Assembly (NCBI GenBank): GCA_016294985.1
Contig: JAECRW010000065.1
Location: forward strand, 1-8,208
Length of the DNA stretch: 8,208 nt
Reading direction: 5' to 3'
Source of the DNA: Candidatus Sifarchaeum marinoarchaea
Lineage (GTDB): Archaea; Asgardarchaeota; Sifarchaeia; Borrarchaeales; Borrarchaeaceae
Part shown: positions 1-6,365 of the stretch, in pieces
How the letters are laid out: each line of letters starts with the position of its first letter
Numbering within the stretch: the stretch's first letter is position 1
Translations under genes and position numbers: made by a program
The notes under the pieces: generated by a model
The model's database searches: none
The model's input: only the letters and a program-made list of their open reading frames with translations
Told to the model about the DNA's origin: nothing

Positions 1-689
1 CGACTAAACTCGCCAGGCATTTTTTCGATCCTTAGTGTAGTGCGGAATGTGTGCCATTCTTCTAACTCAGTCTTTGTAAGGCTCATTACGCCGTCAACCA
101 TGTGTTCTAGTGCACGTATGTAATAAGGATCGTGAGCATCGGCATGCACAATAATGATTAATACTCGGTCTGTTTTCTTTTGAGCAGCTACTTGGTGCTG
201 TAAATACGCTATCGGTGCTTTTTCAATGTCACTTGTGACGATCAATGTACTAAAACTATCGACAATGCCGCGAATTTGAATTTGTGGATTGACGTGGAGA
301 AGTGCACTTCTAACGACTTGGTTGACCTCTCGACTGTCAGAAACGTTGCGGATGAAGTACTTATGGTCCGATCTATGCTCTCCCCAACTAAATGGATCTG
401 TGAATGCATCAATATATAGGAGTCTTCGCGTCTCAACAATTATATCAGGATTAACGCCCAGTGCACTCAATAGTCCTGAATAATACTCAAATGGATGTTC
501 TGTAGATACTAAATATCCGTATTCCCCTTTTCTTAAGCCTTCAGTTATGAATTTCATAATAAGGGGCGCAGGTTCTACCCCAACTTCATCCTCAATGAGA
601 ATGGTTGATCCTCTAGGAATTCCTCCTCCAAGTGCCAAATCTAATGTAGGAATCCCAAATTTTGCTTTTGGAAGTTTTTTTTGTTCCAA
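1..689 (-). CDS. KaiC/RadA-like RecA-fold protein with degenerate Walker A (partial)
   Basis: This frame is open for 229 codons and runs off the left edge, so the C-terminus is missing. The N-terminus reads like the KaiC/RAD55/GvpD ATPase family: FGIPTLDLALGGG (residues 11-23), then IPRGS (24-28), the usual lead-in to a P-loop. The P-loop itself is degraded. In an ungapped alignment to the family pattern, the GKT positions are occupied by E39-P40-A41. The Walker B-like strand GIVDS (141-145) is kept, as is an acidic T63-E64 near the usual KaiC catalytic glutamates. I infer a RecA-fold protein that probably binds nucleotide poorly or not at all, perhaps a regulatory or scaffold paralogue. The start is TTG at 687-689, because no ATG exists upstream in frame and a GGTGGGG ribosome-binding motif lies 7 nt before it. 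It sits 73 bp downstream of the coiled-coil gene on the same strand, so co-transcription is likely. The family call is fairly sure; the function is unknown. Confidence 0.82.
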   Translation of the reverse strand, partial: MEQKKLPKAKFGIPTLDLALGGGIPRGSTILIEDEVGVEPAPLIMKFITEGLRKGEYGYLVSTEHPFEYYSGLLSALGVNPDIIVETRRLLYIDAFTDPFSWGEHRSDHKYFIRNVSDSREVNQVVRSALLHVNPQIQIRGIVDSFSTLIVTSDIEKAPIAYLQHQVAAQKKTDRVLIIIVHADAHDPYYIRALEHMVDGVMSLTKTELEEWHTFRTTLRIEKMPGEFS

Positions 690-762
690 TATCTTTCCCC
701 ACCTACAAGTTGTCTTATTCTTAATAACAAATCTCAAAGATCGAAAAACCATTATTTTAGAG

Positions 763-2427
763 TTAATTAGTGAATTCTCTTTGTATCATTTCGTTAAATT
801 GCTTCTTATAATACTCCCCTGTCTCCTCATTTATAAGATTTTTTTCTTTCAGTTCAATTAAGCCTTGGCTTAATGCTTCCTTCTTAGTTTCATCTGCAAT
901 GAAATTCAACTCTGAAAAAGCATCATTAAGAATTTTGTGTAGTTTCTGATCCCCCTTTATTTTATCGTTGAGCATTCTATTTAGAACGTTAATCTTCTTT
1001 TGAATTGGACGTGCCACCGAATTTATTTGTTCTTTAAGAGCTTCTGTGGATCCCAAGTCTATGACAATTGGCAGTCTTACATTAAGCCTTATACTATTTC
1101 TGTCGTCTTTTTTTACGTATTTGATAAGAACAAGTGGAACGTACACCAACTTTTTTTCTTTAACCTTTTCAATCCATTCTGGTTGAAACACAAATGACGG
1201 CGTCCATTTCTTACTTTGAAGAGTTGATTCCGTAGTATCTAGTGTTTCTCTAATGACTGCTATCTCTTTCAGTAGTTTTTGATTCAAGAGTTTTAATTCT
1301 TCCAGTTTTTTTTGTTTTTCAGTTTTTAACTTTTCCACTTTTTCCTTTTCCTTTTCCATTTTTTCAGAGTATTCCTTCTCAAGCTGTTCATTTTTGGTTT
1401 CAAATTCTTCATTGAATTTCTCTATTTTTCTCGTAGAGTTTTCATAGGAGTAATTAATCCTCTGAACAATATCTTCAATCTTTTTTGCATCCTTCTTCGC
1501 AAACCCAATCATGGTGCCAACTCTTTTCAATATATTTCCCACAACCTTTTCTTCTTTGATTTCTTTAAAGGCGTCTCGTACTTCTACATAAAGACAGCGA
1601 AGGACGTTTATATTGGGCTCTAATTCTTCGCGAAGCAGGTTAATCTCTCGATTTATTTTCTCTTGCTTTTCTTCGTTTAATTGATGGATTTTATTTTCCA
1701 TCGTTGCTGTATATTCACTGATTTTTTGGTTCACAGTTGTAGTCATTTGATTAATCTGCACATCATAATTCTCTTCTTGTATTTTGCTCGTCTTGTCAAT
1801 ATCTTCAACCCAATTAGTGTTACTAGTTAAAACTTCTTGTTTTAGCTCCGTAAACTCTTGAAGGTTTTTTTCTATTGAAGATAGGCGGGTGCTAAGTTCT
1901 TTAGTATATTCTGTTGCAGCGTTTTGTGAAATTATAGGCGTGAGAGGTATAGCCTCTTTTGTCTCAGGTTTCTTTACAAGTCTGAAAAGGAAGGAAATTA
2001 ATTCCATTAAATCTTGTTTAAGAAATCCTGTGATCTTCAGTTTTTCTTTTTTTGGCTTTCTTTTCGAAAGTTCTGAGTTAATATCTCTTAGAGTGCTCAC
2101 ATATTTGTCCATCTCGACATTTAGTTTCTTTAAGTCGATATAACTAGGAGGGCTTGTTATCTGAATGTCTGTACTTGAGATTTGTAGGCCCTCAATAAAG
2201 TAACCATAGTTTGTGTCGATAACAAATGTCCAAAAAGGCCATCCTATTTTTGTAAGTCCAATTATTTCTTCGTCACTCTTTTTATCCATGTTAGCAGCTA
2301 TGAATTGAATGGCAAATTCTATTGACTTTGAAATTAGAGGTTCTGCGTCTTTAATAGGTGCTTCTTTTTCGATACCAACAGTCATTAGTACAAAAGGAAC
2401 GAAATAATGCGTTTCTATTGATTCCAT
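763..2427 (-). CDS. large coiled-coil protein of unknown function
   Basis: This encodes 554 residues that I do not recognise as a named family. Three parts are visible. Residues 1-100 look like a mixed alpha/beta domain, with hydrophobic strands such as HYFVPFVLMTVGI (7-19), an aromatic patch IGWPFWTFVID (61-71) and GYFIEGL (75-81). Residues about 105-405 are charged and helical, with Lys/Glu-rich heptad-like stretches strongest at 175-275 and 310-405, typical of long coiled coils. Residues about 408-460 form a second beta-rich block (YVPLVLIKY at 429-437, then LNVRLPIVIDLG), followed by a helical tail. There is no signal peptide, no clear transmembrane helix and no Walker motif, so it is not a classical SMC/Rad50 protein. 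The ATG is preceded by GAAGGT about 7 nt upstream. The adjacent gene in the same direction is a KaiC-like protein with a broken P-loop, suggesting a joint role. The gene is clearly real; its function is open. Confidence 0.85.
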   Translation of the reverse strand: MESIETHYFVPFVLMTVGIEKEAPIKDAEPLISKSIEFAIQFIAANMDKKSDEEIIGLTKIGWPFWTFVIDTNYGYFIEGLQISSTDIQITSPPSYIDLKKLNVEMDKYVSTLRDINSELSKRKPKKEKLKITGFLKQDLMELISFLFRLVKKPETKEAIPLTPIISQNAATEYTKELSTRLSSIEKNLQEFTELKQEVLTSNTNWVEDIDKTSKIQEENYDVQINQMTTTVNQKISEYTATMENKIHQLNEEKQEKINREINLLREELEPNINVLRCLYVEVRDAFKEIKEEKVVGNILKRVGTMIGFAKKDAKKIEDIVQRINYSYENSTRKIEKFNEEFETKNEQLEKEYSEKMEKEKEKVEKLKTEKQKKLEELKLLNQKLLKEIAVIRETLDTTESTLQSKKWTPSFVFQPEWIEKVKEKKLVYVPLVLIKYVKKDDRNSIRLNVRLPIVIDLGSTEALKEQINSVARPIQKKINVLNRMLNDKIKGDQKLHKILNDAFSELNFIADETKKEALSQGLIELKEKNLINEETGEYYKKQFNEMIQREFTN

Positions 2428-2460
2428 TTTTCGACCTTCTCTTTAGTGATCCTTGATAAT

Positions 2461-2476
2461 TAACTATTTAAGCCTC
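2461..2476. promoter_or_regulatory. candidate TATA-like element between divergent genes
   Basis: The 101-bp divergent gap contains TATTTAA (2465-2471), which reads as TTAAATA on the other strand. It lies about 40 bp from the coiled-coil start and about 60 bp from the nikR start, so it could act as a TATA box for either or both genes. A second AT-rich match at 2497-2505 sits too close to the nikR ribosome-binding site to be its TATA box. The call rests on motif and spacing only. Confidence 0.3.
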
Positions 2477-2514
2477 TATTAGTTTTTATGGAAGATAAAT
2501 ATAAGCTATAACCT

Positions 2515-2520
2515 GAGGAG
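2515..2520 (+). promoter_or_regulatory. ribosome-binding site of nikR
   Basis: GAGGAG lies 8 nt before a TTG codon at 2529-2531. It supports TTG as the true start, since no ATG lies between this motif and the ribbon-helix-helix domain. Confidence 0.7.
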
Positions 2521-2528
2521 ATAGACCT

Positions 2529-2960
2529 TTGACCGAAGAAAAGTTTATTCGATTCTCAGTAAGTCTTTCAGAGGATTTGCTAAATGAATTCGATAAAATT
2601 AGACAACTAAGTGGCTTTGAAACTCGATCTGATGCAATTAGGGCCGCAATGAGAGATTTCATTATTAATTACAAACAACTCAAGGAATTGGAAGGTAATC
2701 GTGCAGGAACAATTACGATTATACTCGATCATCATGGAGAAGCCGGGGTGATGGATCAATTAACTGATTTAGAACACCATAACAGATCAATCATTACGGC
2801 TAATCTCCACATACACTTAGATGAAGAAAATTGCATGAATATACTTGCGGTAAGAGGAGAAATGAAAAAAATAATGGAACTAATCAACGAATTAAATACT
2901 TTACCTTTAAAGTACATCAGACCCACGCTAACGGTCCCTGGCGAAGAAATTCCTAAGTAA
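2529..2960 (+). CDS. nikR: nickel-responsive transcriptional regulator NikR
   Basis: NikR is a homotetrameric repressor that binds DNA when loaded with nickel, usually controlling nickel uptake genes. The 143-residue length matches the family. Residues 5-48 form the ribbon-helix-helix DNA-binding domain (KFIRFSVSLSEDLLNEFDKI, then a SDAIRAAMRDF helix). Residues about 58-138 form the ACT-like metal-binding domain. Aligned by eye to E. coli NikR, the four high-affinity nickel ligands H76, H87, H89 and C95 correspond to H83, H94, H96 and C102, all present. This argues for true nickel sensing rather than a degenerate CopG relative. The start is TTG at 2529 with a strong GAGGAG motif 8 nt upstream. 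It is divergent from the coiled-coil gene and convergent with dedA. No nickel transporter, hydrogenase or urease gene is in the window, so its targets are elsewhere. I did not find a convincing GTATGA-N16-TCATAC palindrome in its upstream region. Confidence 0.93.
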   Translation: MTEEKFIRFSVSLSEDLLNEFDKIRQLSGFETRSDAIRAAMRDFIINYKQLKELEGNRAGTITIILDHHGEAGVMDQLTDLEHHNRSIITANLHIHLDEENCMNILAVRGEMKKIMELINELNTLPLKYIRPTLTVPGEEIPK

Positions 2961-3006
2961 ACTAGCGAGAATGAAGTATATGCAGAGTATGATAAAAGTT
3001 GAGAAT

Positions 3007-3030
3007 AATAAAAAAGTGAAAAAATAAAAT
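3007..3030 (-). terminator. oligo-T terminator after dedA
   Basis: Read on the minus strand, starting about 30 nt past the dedA stop, this stretch has T4, T6 and T6 runs separated by one to three bases. Oligo-T tracts of this kind terminate archaeal transcription without needing a hairpin. It lies in the 99-bp gap between the convergent nikR and dedA genes, and no comparable T tract is seen on the plus strand for nikR. Confidence 0.55.
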
Positions 3031-3059
3031 TTGTCTAATTAGTATTTTCGATATGAAAT

Positions 3060-3722
3060 CTACACGTGTTCCTCGATTGCGTGCAATAGGCGATCACTGA
3101 ATTTCTTTTTATAGACTATGTATCCTACTATTACAACAACGATAATAACGAGTGTAAGTGTTTCAATGAAATCTATTGTTTGCGCCAAAGTGTCATAAGT
3201 TTTTCCAACGATCCAACCAAGTGTAGCTAAAATAAAACAACGTGGAATAGTCCCAAGAAACGTCCATAGTGTAAATTTCTCCCATCTGATACGGCATATA
3301 CCAAAGATAAATGATATTACTGAAAGTGGAACAACTGGTAGTGCTCTCAGAGTGAAAATAACCTCAGAATGATGTTTTTCAAACCGAGTATTAATTATTT
3401 CAACCTCTTCCCAGCTCACTCCGAAGAGCCATTTGTATTTTTGAATCGCTGGGCGTCCACCAAAATATCCAATTCCGTATCCGATATATGATCCCAATGT
3501 TGATGCAACAGCGCCTACTAACGCTATTGTGAGAAGCGGAAACATCGCCTCACCAAATCCTATATCTGGGGAGAGCAAAATGAAGCCGGCTCCCATCATA
3601 ATCAATGGGGAAGGGATTGGAATGATCACGGATTCAATAATTACTCCTAAAAATACTCCTAATAAGCCCAGAGTTCTGATCCACTCAATAATACTAACTG
3701 CAAAGTCTTCTCCTAGAATCAT
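3060..3722 (-). CDS. DedA/VTT-domain membrane protein, probable polyprenyl-phosphate flippase
   Basis: This 220-residue polytopic membrane protein belongs to the DedA (SNARE-associated, VTT) family. Recognisable features are the re-entrant segment FLGVIIESVIIPIPSPLIMMGAG (24-46, with E30 at the position of the essential glutamate), a glycine-rich helix GSYIGYGIGYFGGRP (77-91), and the motif TLRALPVVPLSVISFIFG (124-141). The first conserved arginine (R126) is kept, while the second arginine of bacterial YqjA-type proteins is replaced by P132. A final hydrophobic helix (about 188-204) precedes a basic, cytosol-type tail. Bacterial DedA member UptA recycles undecaprenyl phosphate across the membrane. 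Lying directly downstream of uppP on the same strand (118-bp gap) makes a similar lipid-carrier role likely here, although the actual lipid (dolichyl or undecaprenyl type) is not known. A TTTATAAT motif near 3802-3812 might give it its own promoter. The family is certain; the substrate is inferred. Confidence 0.9.
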   Translation of the reverse strand: MILGEDFAVSIIEWIRTLGLLGVFLGVIIESVIIPIPSPLIMMGAGFILLSPDIGFGEAMFPLLTIALVGAVASTLGSYIGYGIGYFGGRPAIQKYKWLFGVSWEEVEIINTRFEKHHSEVIFTLRALPVVPLSVISFIFGICRIRWEKFTLWTFLGTIPRCFILATLGWIVGKTYDTLAQTIDFIETLTLVIIVVVIVGYIVYKKKFSDRLLHAIEEHV

Positions 3723-3840
3723 TAATCAACCATCCAAGTTCACATTTCAAAAGCAATGAGTCCAACATCTGAACTTATTAAAAATCTTACTCTGCTTTGG
3801 ATTATAAATTAAAGACTTCTTTTGAAAAGAACTCTTAGCA

Positions 3841-4644
3841 TCAAATTAGCGGTAAAATACCCAAAACTACTGCTATTAAACCTATTATCATGCAAAAGTA
3901 TGCGAAATTAACTTTTTTGGCAACTGCTAGAAGAATATCCATACTTAACAACCCAAAGACGAAAGCCACGCCAACCATCATTATTAGTACATATACAGAA
4001 ATACCGGGCAGTTCTGGTACTCCTGATAATGCTAAATCAAAGATAAATGCCCCGAGTACTGCCGGTACGCTAATAAGAAAACTATATTTTAAACTACTTT
4101 CTTGCTTAATCTTTCTCCCTAGAAGTGTTGCGACAGTAGTTCCCGATCTGCTTATTCCGGGCAGTATACTCAGCCCTTGGACTAGTCCTAGAAAAATCAT
4201 TTCCTTGAGTGAAAGATCAGTTGCTGGTCGATATTCACGAATGTTTCTGAAAAAGTATAATATGATTCCTGTAGCAACAAGAAATAGACCAATCATAACA
4301 GAAATGATATCTCCATACATCGGTTGAAAAATTTCTCTTAGGAATAAGTAGAGAGGGATTGCTGTTATACCAGTGGCTAAAGTTACAATGATCAAAAACT
4401 TTCTTAGATAACTGAATTCAGCCGTTTTCGGAAATAATACATTAAAATATTCTGAGCGGTATTTTAGAAGTGCTGCCCCCATCGTTCCGAGGTGCAACCA
4501 AATAATAAGTGATAAGATTGTTGATGATTCAGTAATATTAAACACATGAAGCATTACAAGCGCGATTTGCCCCTCTGAGCTAATAGGTAGCCATTCCAGT
4601 AGTCCCTGTAACATTGAGATAAGAAAAAGTTGTAAATAGTTCAT
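3841..4644 (-). CDS. uppP: undecaprenyl/polyprenyl-diphosphate phosphatase UppP (BacA family)
   Basis: UppP removes one phosphate from the polyprenyl diphosphate released after glycan transfer, giving the monophosphate carrier for the next cycle of cell-surface glycan or glycoprotein synthesis. The 267-residue length and strongly hydrophobic make-up fit this integral membrane family. Motif 1 is LQGLLEWLPISSEGQ (12-26): Q13 and E17 form the (E/Q)xxxE pair, and S23 matches the conserved serine. The E. coli H30 position is Q26 here. Motif 2 is LPGISRSGTTVATLLGRK (161-178), with the conserved R166, S167 and T169-T170. The two halves begin alike (LQGLLEWLP and LVQGLSILP), the internal inverted repeat known in this family. 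The ATG at 4644 is immediately followed by the first membrane helix. It is the first gene of a likely uppP-dedA unit and divergent from the PhoU-like gene. The family is certain; activity with the His-to-Gln change is likely but unproven. Confidence 0.92.
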   Translation of the reverse strand: MNYLQLFLISMLQGLLEWLPISSEGQIALVMLHVFNITESSTILSLIIWLHLGTMGAALLKYRSEYFNVLFPKTAEFSYLRKFLIIVTLATGITAIPLYLFLREIFQPMYGDIISVMIGLFLVATGIILYFFRNIREYRPATDLSLKEMIFLGLVQGLSILPGISRSGTTVATLLGRKIKQESSLKYSFLISVPAVLGAFIFDLALSGVPELPGISVYVLIMMVGVAFVFGLLSMDILLAVAKKVNFAYFCMIIGLIAVVLGILPLI

Positions 4645-4792
4645 CTATTCACTTTCCCGAAACATCTTTTCGTACAAATAATGAAACGCTCAATTTTTCA
4701 TAACGCTACCGAAATTGTGTGTTTAAGCTATTCTGAAAAACCATTTAGGTAGATATGACAATTTTAATTGTCTTTCTACACTAGTCGTTAGT

Positions 4793-4800
4793 TTTATAAA
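4793..4800 (+). promoter_or_regulatory. TATA box of the PhoU-like gene
   Basis: TTTATAAA is a near-perfect archaeal TATA box. Transcription would be expected to start about 25 nt downstream, near 4822-4828, leaving a leader of about 50 nt before the TTG start at 4877. The rest of the 232-bp divergent gap holds no gene that I can see. Confidence 0.55.
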
Positions 4801-4801
4801 T

Positions 4802-4825
4802 GCACTTAGCATTTAGCACTTAGCA
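4802..4825 (+). repeat. TTAGCA tandem repeat, candidate operator
   Basis: TTAGCA occurs three times at exact 7-bp steps (4806-4811, 4813-4818, 4820-4825). The first and third copies belong to a longer direct repeat, GCACTTAGCA (4802-4811 and 4816-4825). The array lies directly after the TATA box and covers the expected transcription start, a typical place for an archaeal repressor site. A regulatory role is inferred from position; slippage-type repetition is the alternative. Confidence 0.5.
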
Positions 4826-4876
4826 TCGTACACCACAGAGATCGTATTTATAGGGATCTGGGGGCGTGTTTATCAC

Positions 4877-5530
4877 TTGACATTCAATCCTAATGCAGAT
4901 TATTCGACTAGCGAAAGGAAAGCATTCGATATAATAAATGACCAAATGAGAGAAGTAGTTCTGGCAGTAAAAGAACTGCGTGTACTTACAGAAGCGTGGG
5001 CAATGGGAAATGCACCAGAAATGGAGGAAAGTTATAAGAAATTAAATCAACTTGAGACTTCAGCCGATGAAATTCGAATTTCCTTACTTAGTGAAGTCTC
5101 CAAAGCAGGTCCAGGCCTCTTATTGAAGGAAGACATACTTCGATTTTTAGTCATAGACAAAATAGTGGATACTGCAGTGGGTGGTGCGTTCTATATCTCA
5201 ACCTTAAAGGATTGGCGACCTCCATCAGAACTTTCAGAAAAAATCCTAGAGTTAGTAGATATTTCCATTGCACTGGTAACACACTTGAAATCTGCCATTT
5301 ATAATGTCATTTCCAATCCAGAAAATGCATTAAACTTTGCCAGAGAAATTGATATCCTTGAAAAACAAGTTGATAAACTCTATAGACCTTTGGTGCTTAA
5401 TCTTACTGAATTAAATGATGAATTGAAGATAATTATGGGTTTAAGAGAATTCATTCTTAGAGTTGACGAAATCGCAGACATTGGATTAGAAATAGCAGAT
5501 GCCGTACGAATGTTGGCACTCACTCGTTAA
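4877..5530 (+). CDS. PhoU-like DUF47 family protein
   Basis: This 217-residue, all-helical soluble protein matches the DUF47/PhoU-like family (the TIGR00153 type). The family forms three-helix-bundle repeats that bind metal clusters through ExxxD/DxxxD motifs. Such motifs are visible in both halves: E60xxxD64 and D94xxxD98 in the first, E162xxxD166 and D197xxxD201 in the second. Members usually sit beside a PiT-type phosphate transporter and are thought to regulate it, but none is next to this gene, so its partner is either elsewhere or different. The start is TTG at 4877-4879; the frame is open upstream only to 4817 and holds no ATG there. The preceding GGGGGCG is only a weak ribosome-binding match. 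A good TATA box and a TTAGCA repeat lie 50-85 bp upstream. The family is well supported; the exact role is inferred. Confidence 0.88.
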   Translation: MTFNPNADYSTSERKAFDIINDQMREVVLAVKELRVLTEAWAMGNAPEMEESYKKLNQLETSADEIRISLLSEVSKAGPGLLLKEDILRFLVIDKIVDTAVGGAFYISTLKDWRPPSELSEKILELVDISIALVTHLKSAIYNVISNPENALNFAREIDILEKQVDKLYRPLVLNLTELNDELKIIMGLREFILRVDEIADIGLEIADAVRMLALTR

Positions 5531-5549
5531 CGGATAATTGGATATTAAA

Positions 5550-5566
5550 ACCCCAATATTAGGGGT
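5550..5566. repeat. short inverted repeat ACCCC-N7-GGGGT
   Basis: A perfect 5-bp stem encloses a 7-nt AT loop, 20 bp after the PhoU-like stop. It could be a weak terminator hairpin or a protein-binding site upstream of endA. It is not followed by a clean T tract, so I do not call it a terminator. Confidence 0.35.
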
Positions 5567-5612
5567 ATTTGTGCTTTCAAATCTACCCATTTTTATCTTT
5601 TCCCTGTTGCGC

Positions 5613-5619
5613 TATTTAA
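5613..5619 (+). promoter_or_regulatory. candidate TATA box of endA
   Basis: TATTTAA lies about 46 bp before the preferred endA start at 5662. Transcription would begin near 5640, so the transcript would just include the GGAGG ribosome-binding site at 5649-5653. Confidence 0.4.
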
Positions 5620-5648
5620 CTGGATGGAAGCAGCAGATTCATGTTTTT

Positions 5649-5653
5649 GGAGG
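5649..5653 (+). promoter_or_regulatory. ribosome-binding site deciding the endA start
   Basis: GGAGG lies 8 nt before the ATG at 5662. An in-frame ATG at 5641 would place this motif inside the coding sequence and has no such motif before it, so 5662 is the better start. A leaderless start at 5641 cannot be excluded, because the predicted transcript begins close to it. Confidence 0.6.
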
Positions 5654-5661
5654 CATTTAAA

Positions 5662-6282
5662 ATGGACGAATCAGATAACCAAATTGAAATTCAAGATGAT
5701 GAAGAACTCATAACAGACGAAGATCTGGAGGCTGAATTGCTTGAAGACAGAATTATTGTTTGGAATCCAAAAGTTGGCAGTTACTTATACAAAAATGGTT
5801 TTTACGGGAAACCTGTAGGAATTCGTAAACCCAAGCATTTCAATTTTACACGTCCTCTTGAGTTGTCATTGATTGAAGCTACTTATCTTTTGTCAGTTGG
5901 ACGGGATGGGCGTCCTTTGCTGAGAATTAAAAGAGCCATCACCAAGGAAGAACTTACCCCTGAAGGACTAAAACGAATTGGTGAGAAATATTATGATCGA
6001 TTTACCGAAAAGCTTACTATATATACTGATCTCAGGAATCGCGGTTATGTCGTGAGACCCGGGCTTAAGTTTGGCGCTGATTTTGCGATATACGAGCATG
6101 GACCCGGCATCGATCACTCCCCGCTAATTGTTCACGTTCTTTCAAGAGGTGTTGAATTATCACCTATTGAACTAGTGCGTGCTGGCAGATTGGCAACGAC
6201 TGTGAGGAAAAAATTTACCATTGCCACAATTTTACCAGATGGAACGGCCCGATATTTCATGTTCAGCTGGTTTAAGCCTTAA
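5662..6282 (+). CDS. endA: tRNA splicing endonuclease EndA (homotetrameric type)
   Basis: EndA cuts introns from precursor tRNAs at bulge-helix-bulge sites. With the start at 5662 the protein has 206 residues, containing one N-terminal and one C-terminal domain as in single-unit archaeal enzymes. The C-terminal domain carries the hallmark run YTDLRNRGYVVRPGLKFGADF (121-141). The catalytic triad is intact: Y144 in FAIYEHGPG, H152 in IDHSPL, and K183 in ATTVRKKF. The arrangement suggests a homotetramer, although a partner subunit encoded elsewhere cannot be ruled out. The first 28 residues are unusual: almost entirely acidic (EIQDDEELITDEDLEAELLED), probably disordered, and ahead of the folded domain that begins near IIVWNPK. 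The gene seems to be transcribed alone, with a TATA-like box at 5613 and a hairpin plus T tract after it. Identification is very secure. Confidence 0.95.
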   Translation: MDESDNQIEIQDDEELITDEDLEAELLEDRIIVWNPKVGSYLYKNGFYGKPVGIRKPKHFNFTRPLELSLIEATYLLSVGRDGRPLLRIKRAITKEELTPEGLKRIGEKYYDRFTEKLTIYTDLRNRGYVVRPGLKFGADFAIYEHGPGIDHSPLIVHVLSRGVELSPIELVRAGRLATTVRKKFTIATILPDGTARYFMFSWFKP

Positions 6283-6365
6283 AAGTATAGAGTATTGCAT
6301 TCGAAATTTAGATTACAATGCGAGCAATGTTTTATTTGTTCATGCTGAGAAAACTATCACAAAAG

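Noticed and set aside
547..861. Plus-strand open frame of 104 codons
   Set aside because: It overlaps the minus-strand KaiC-like and coiled-coil genes, crosses their gap and has no recognisable domain or ribosome-binding site.
763..2427. SMC/Rad50-type ATPase
   Set aside because: It has long coiled coils, but no Walker A, Walker B or ABC signature at the ends, and no zinc-hook CxxC.
2987..2996. GTATGA half-site of a NikR operator near nikR
   Set aside because: Only one half-site is present, downstream of the gene, with no TCATAC partner at the right spacing.
3890..4327. Plus-strand open frame of 145 codons inside uppP
   Set aside because: It lies wholly opposite the well-supported uppP gene and its translation shows no family pattern.
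6291..6335. Possible tRNA T-arm (TTCGAA) near 6300
   Set aside because: No matching acceptor, D or anticodon stems could be built around it; the GCATT/AATGC pairing has a 14-15 nt loop and looks incidental.
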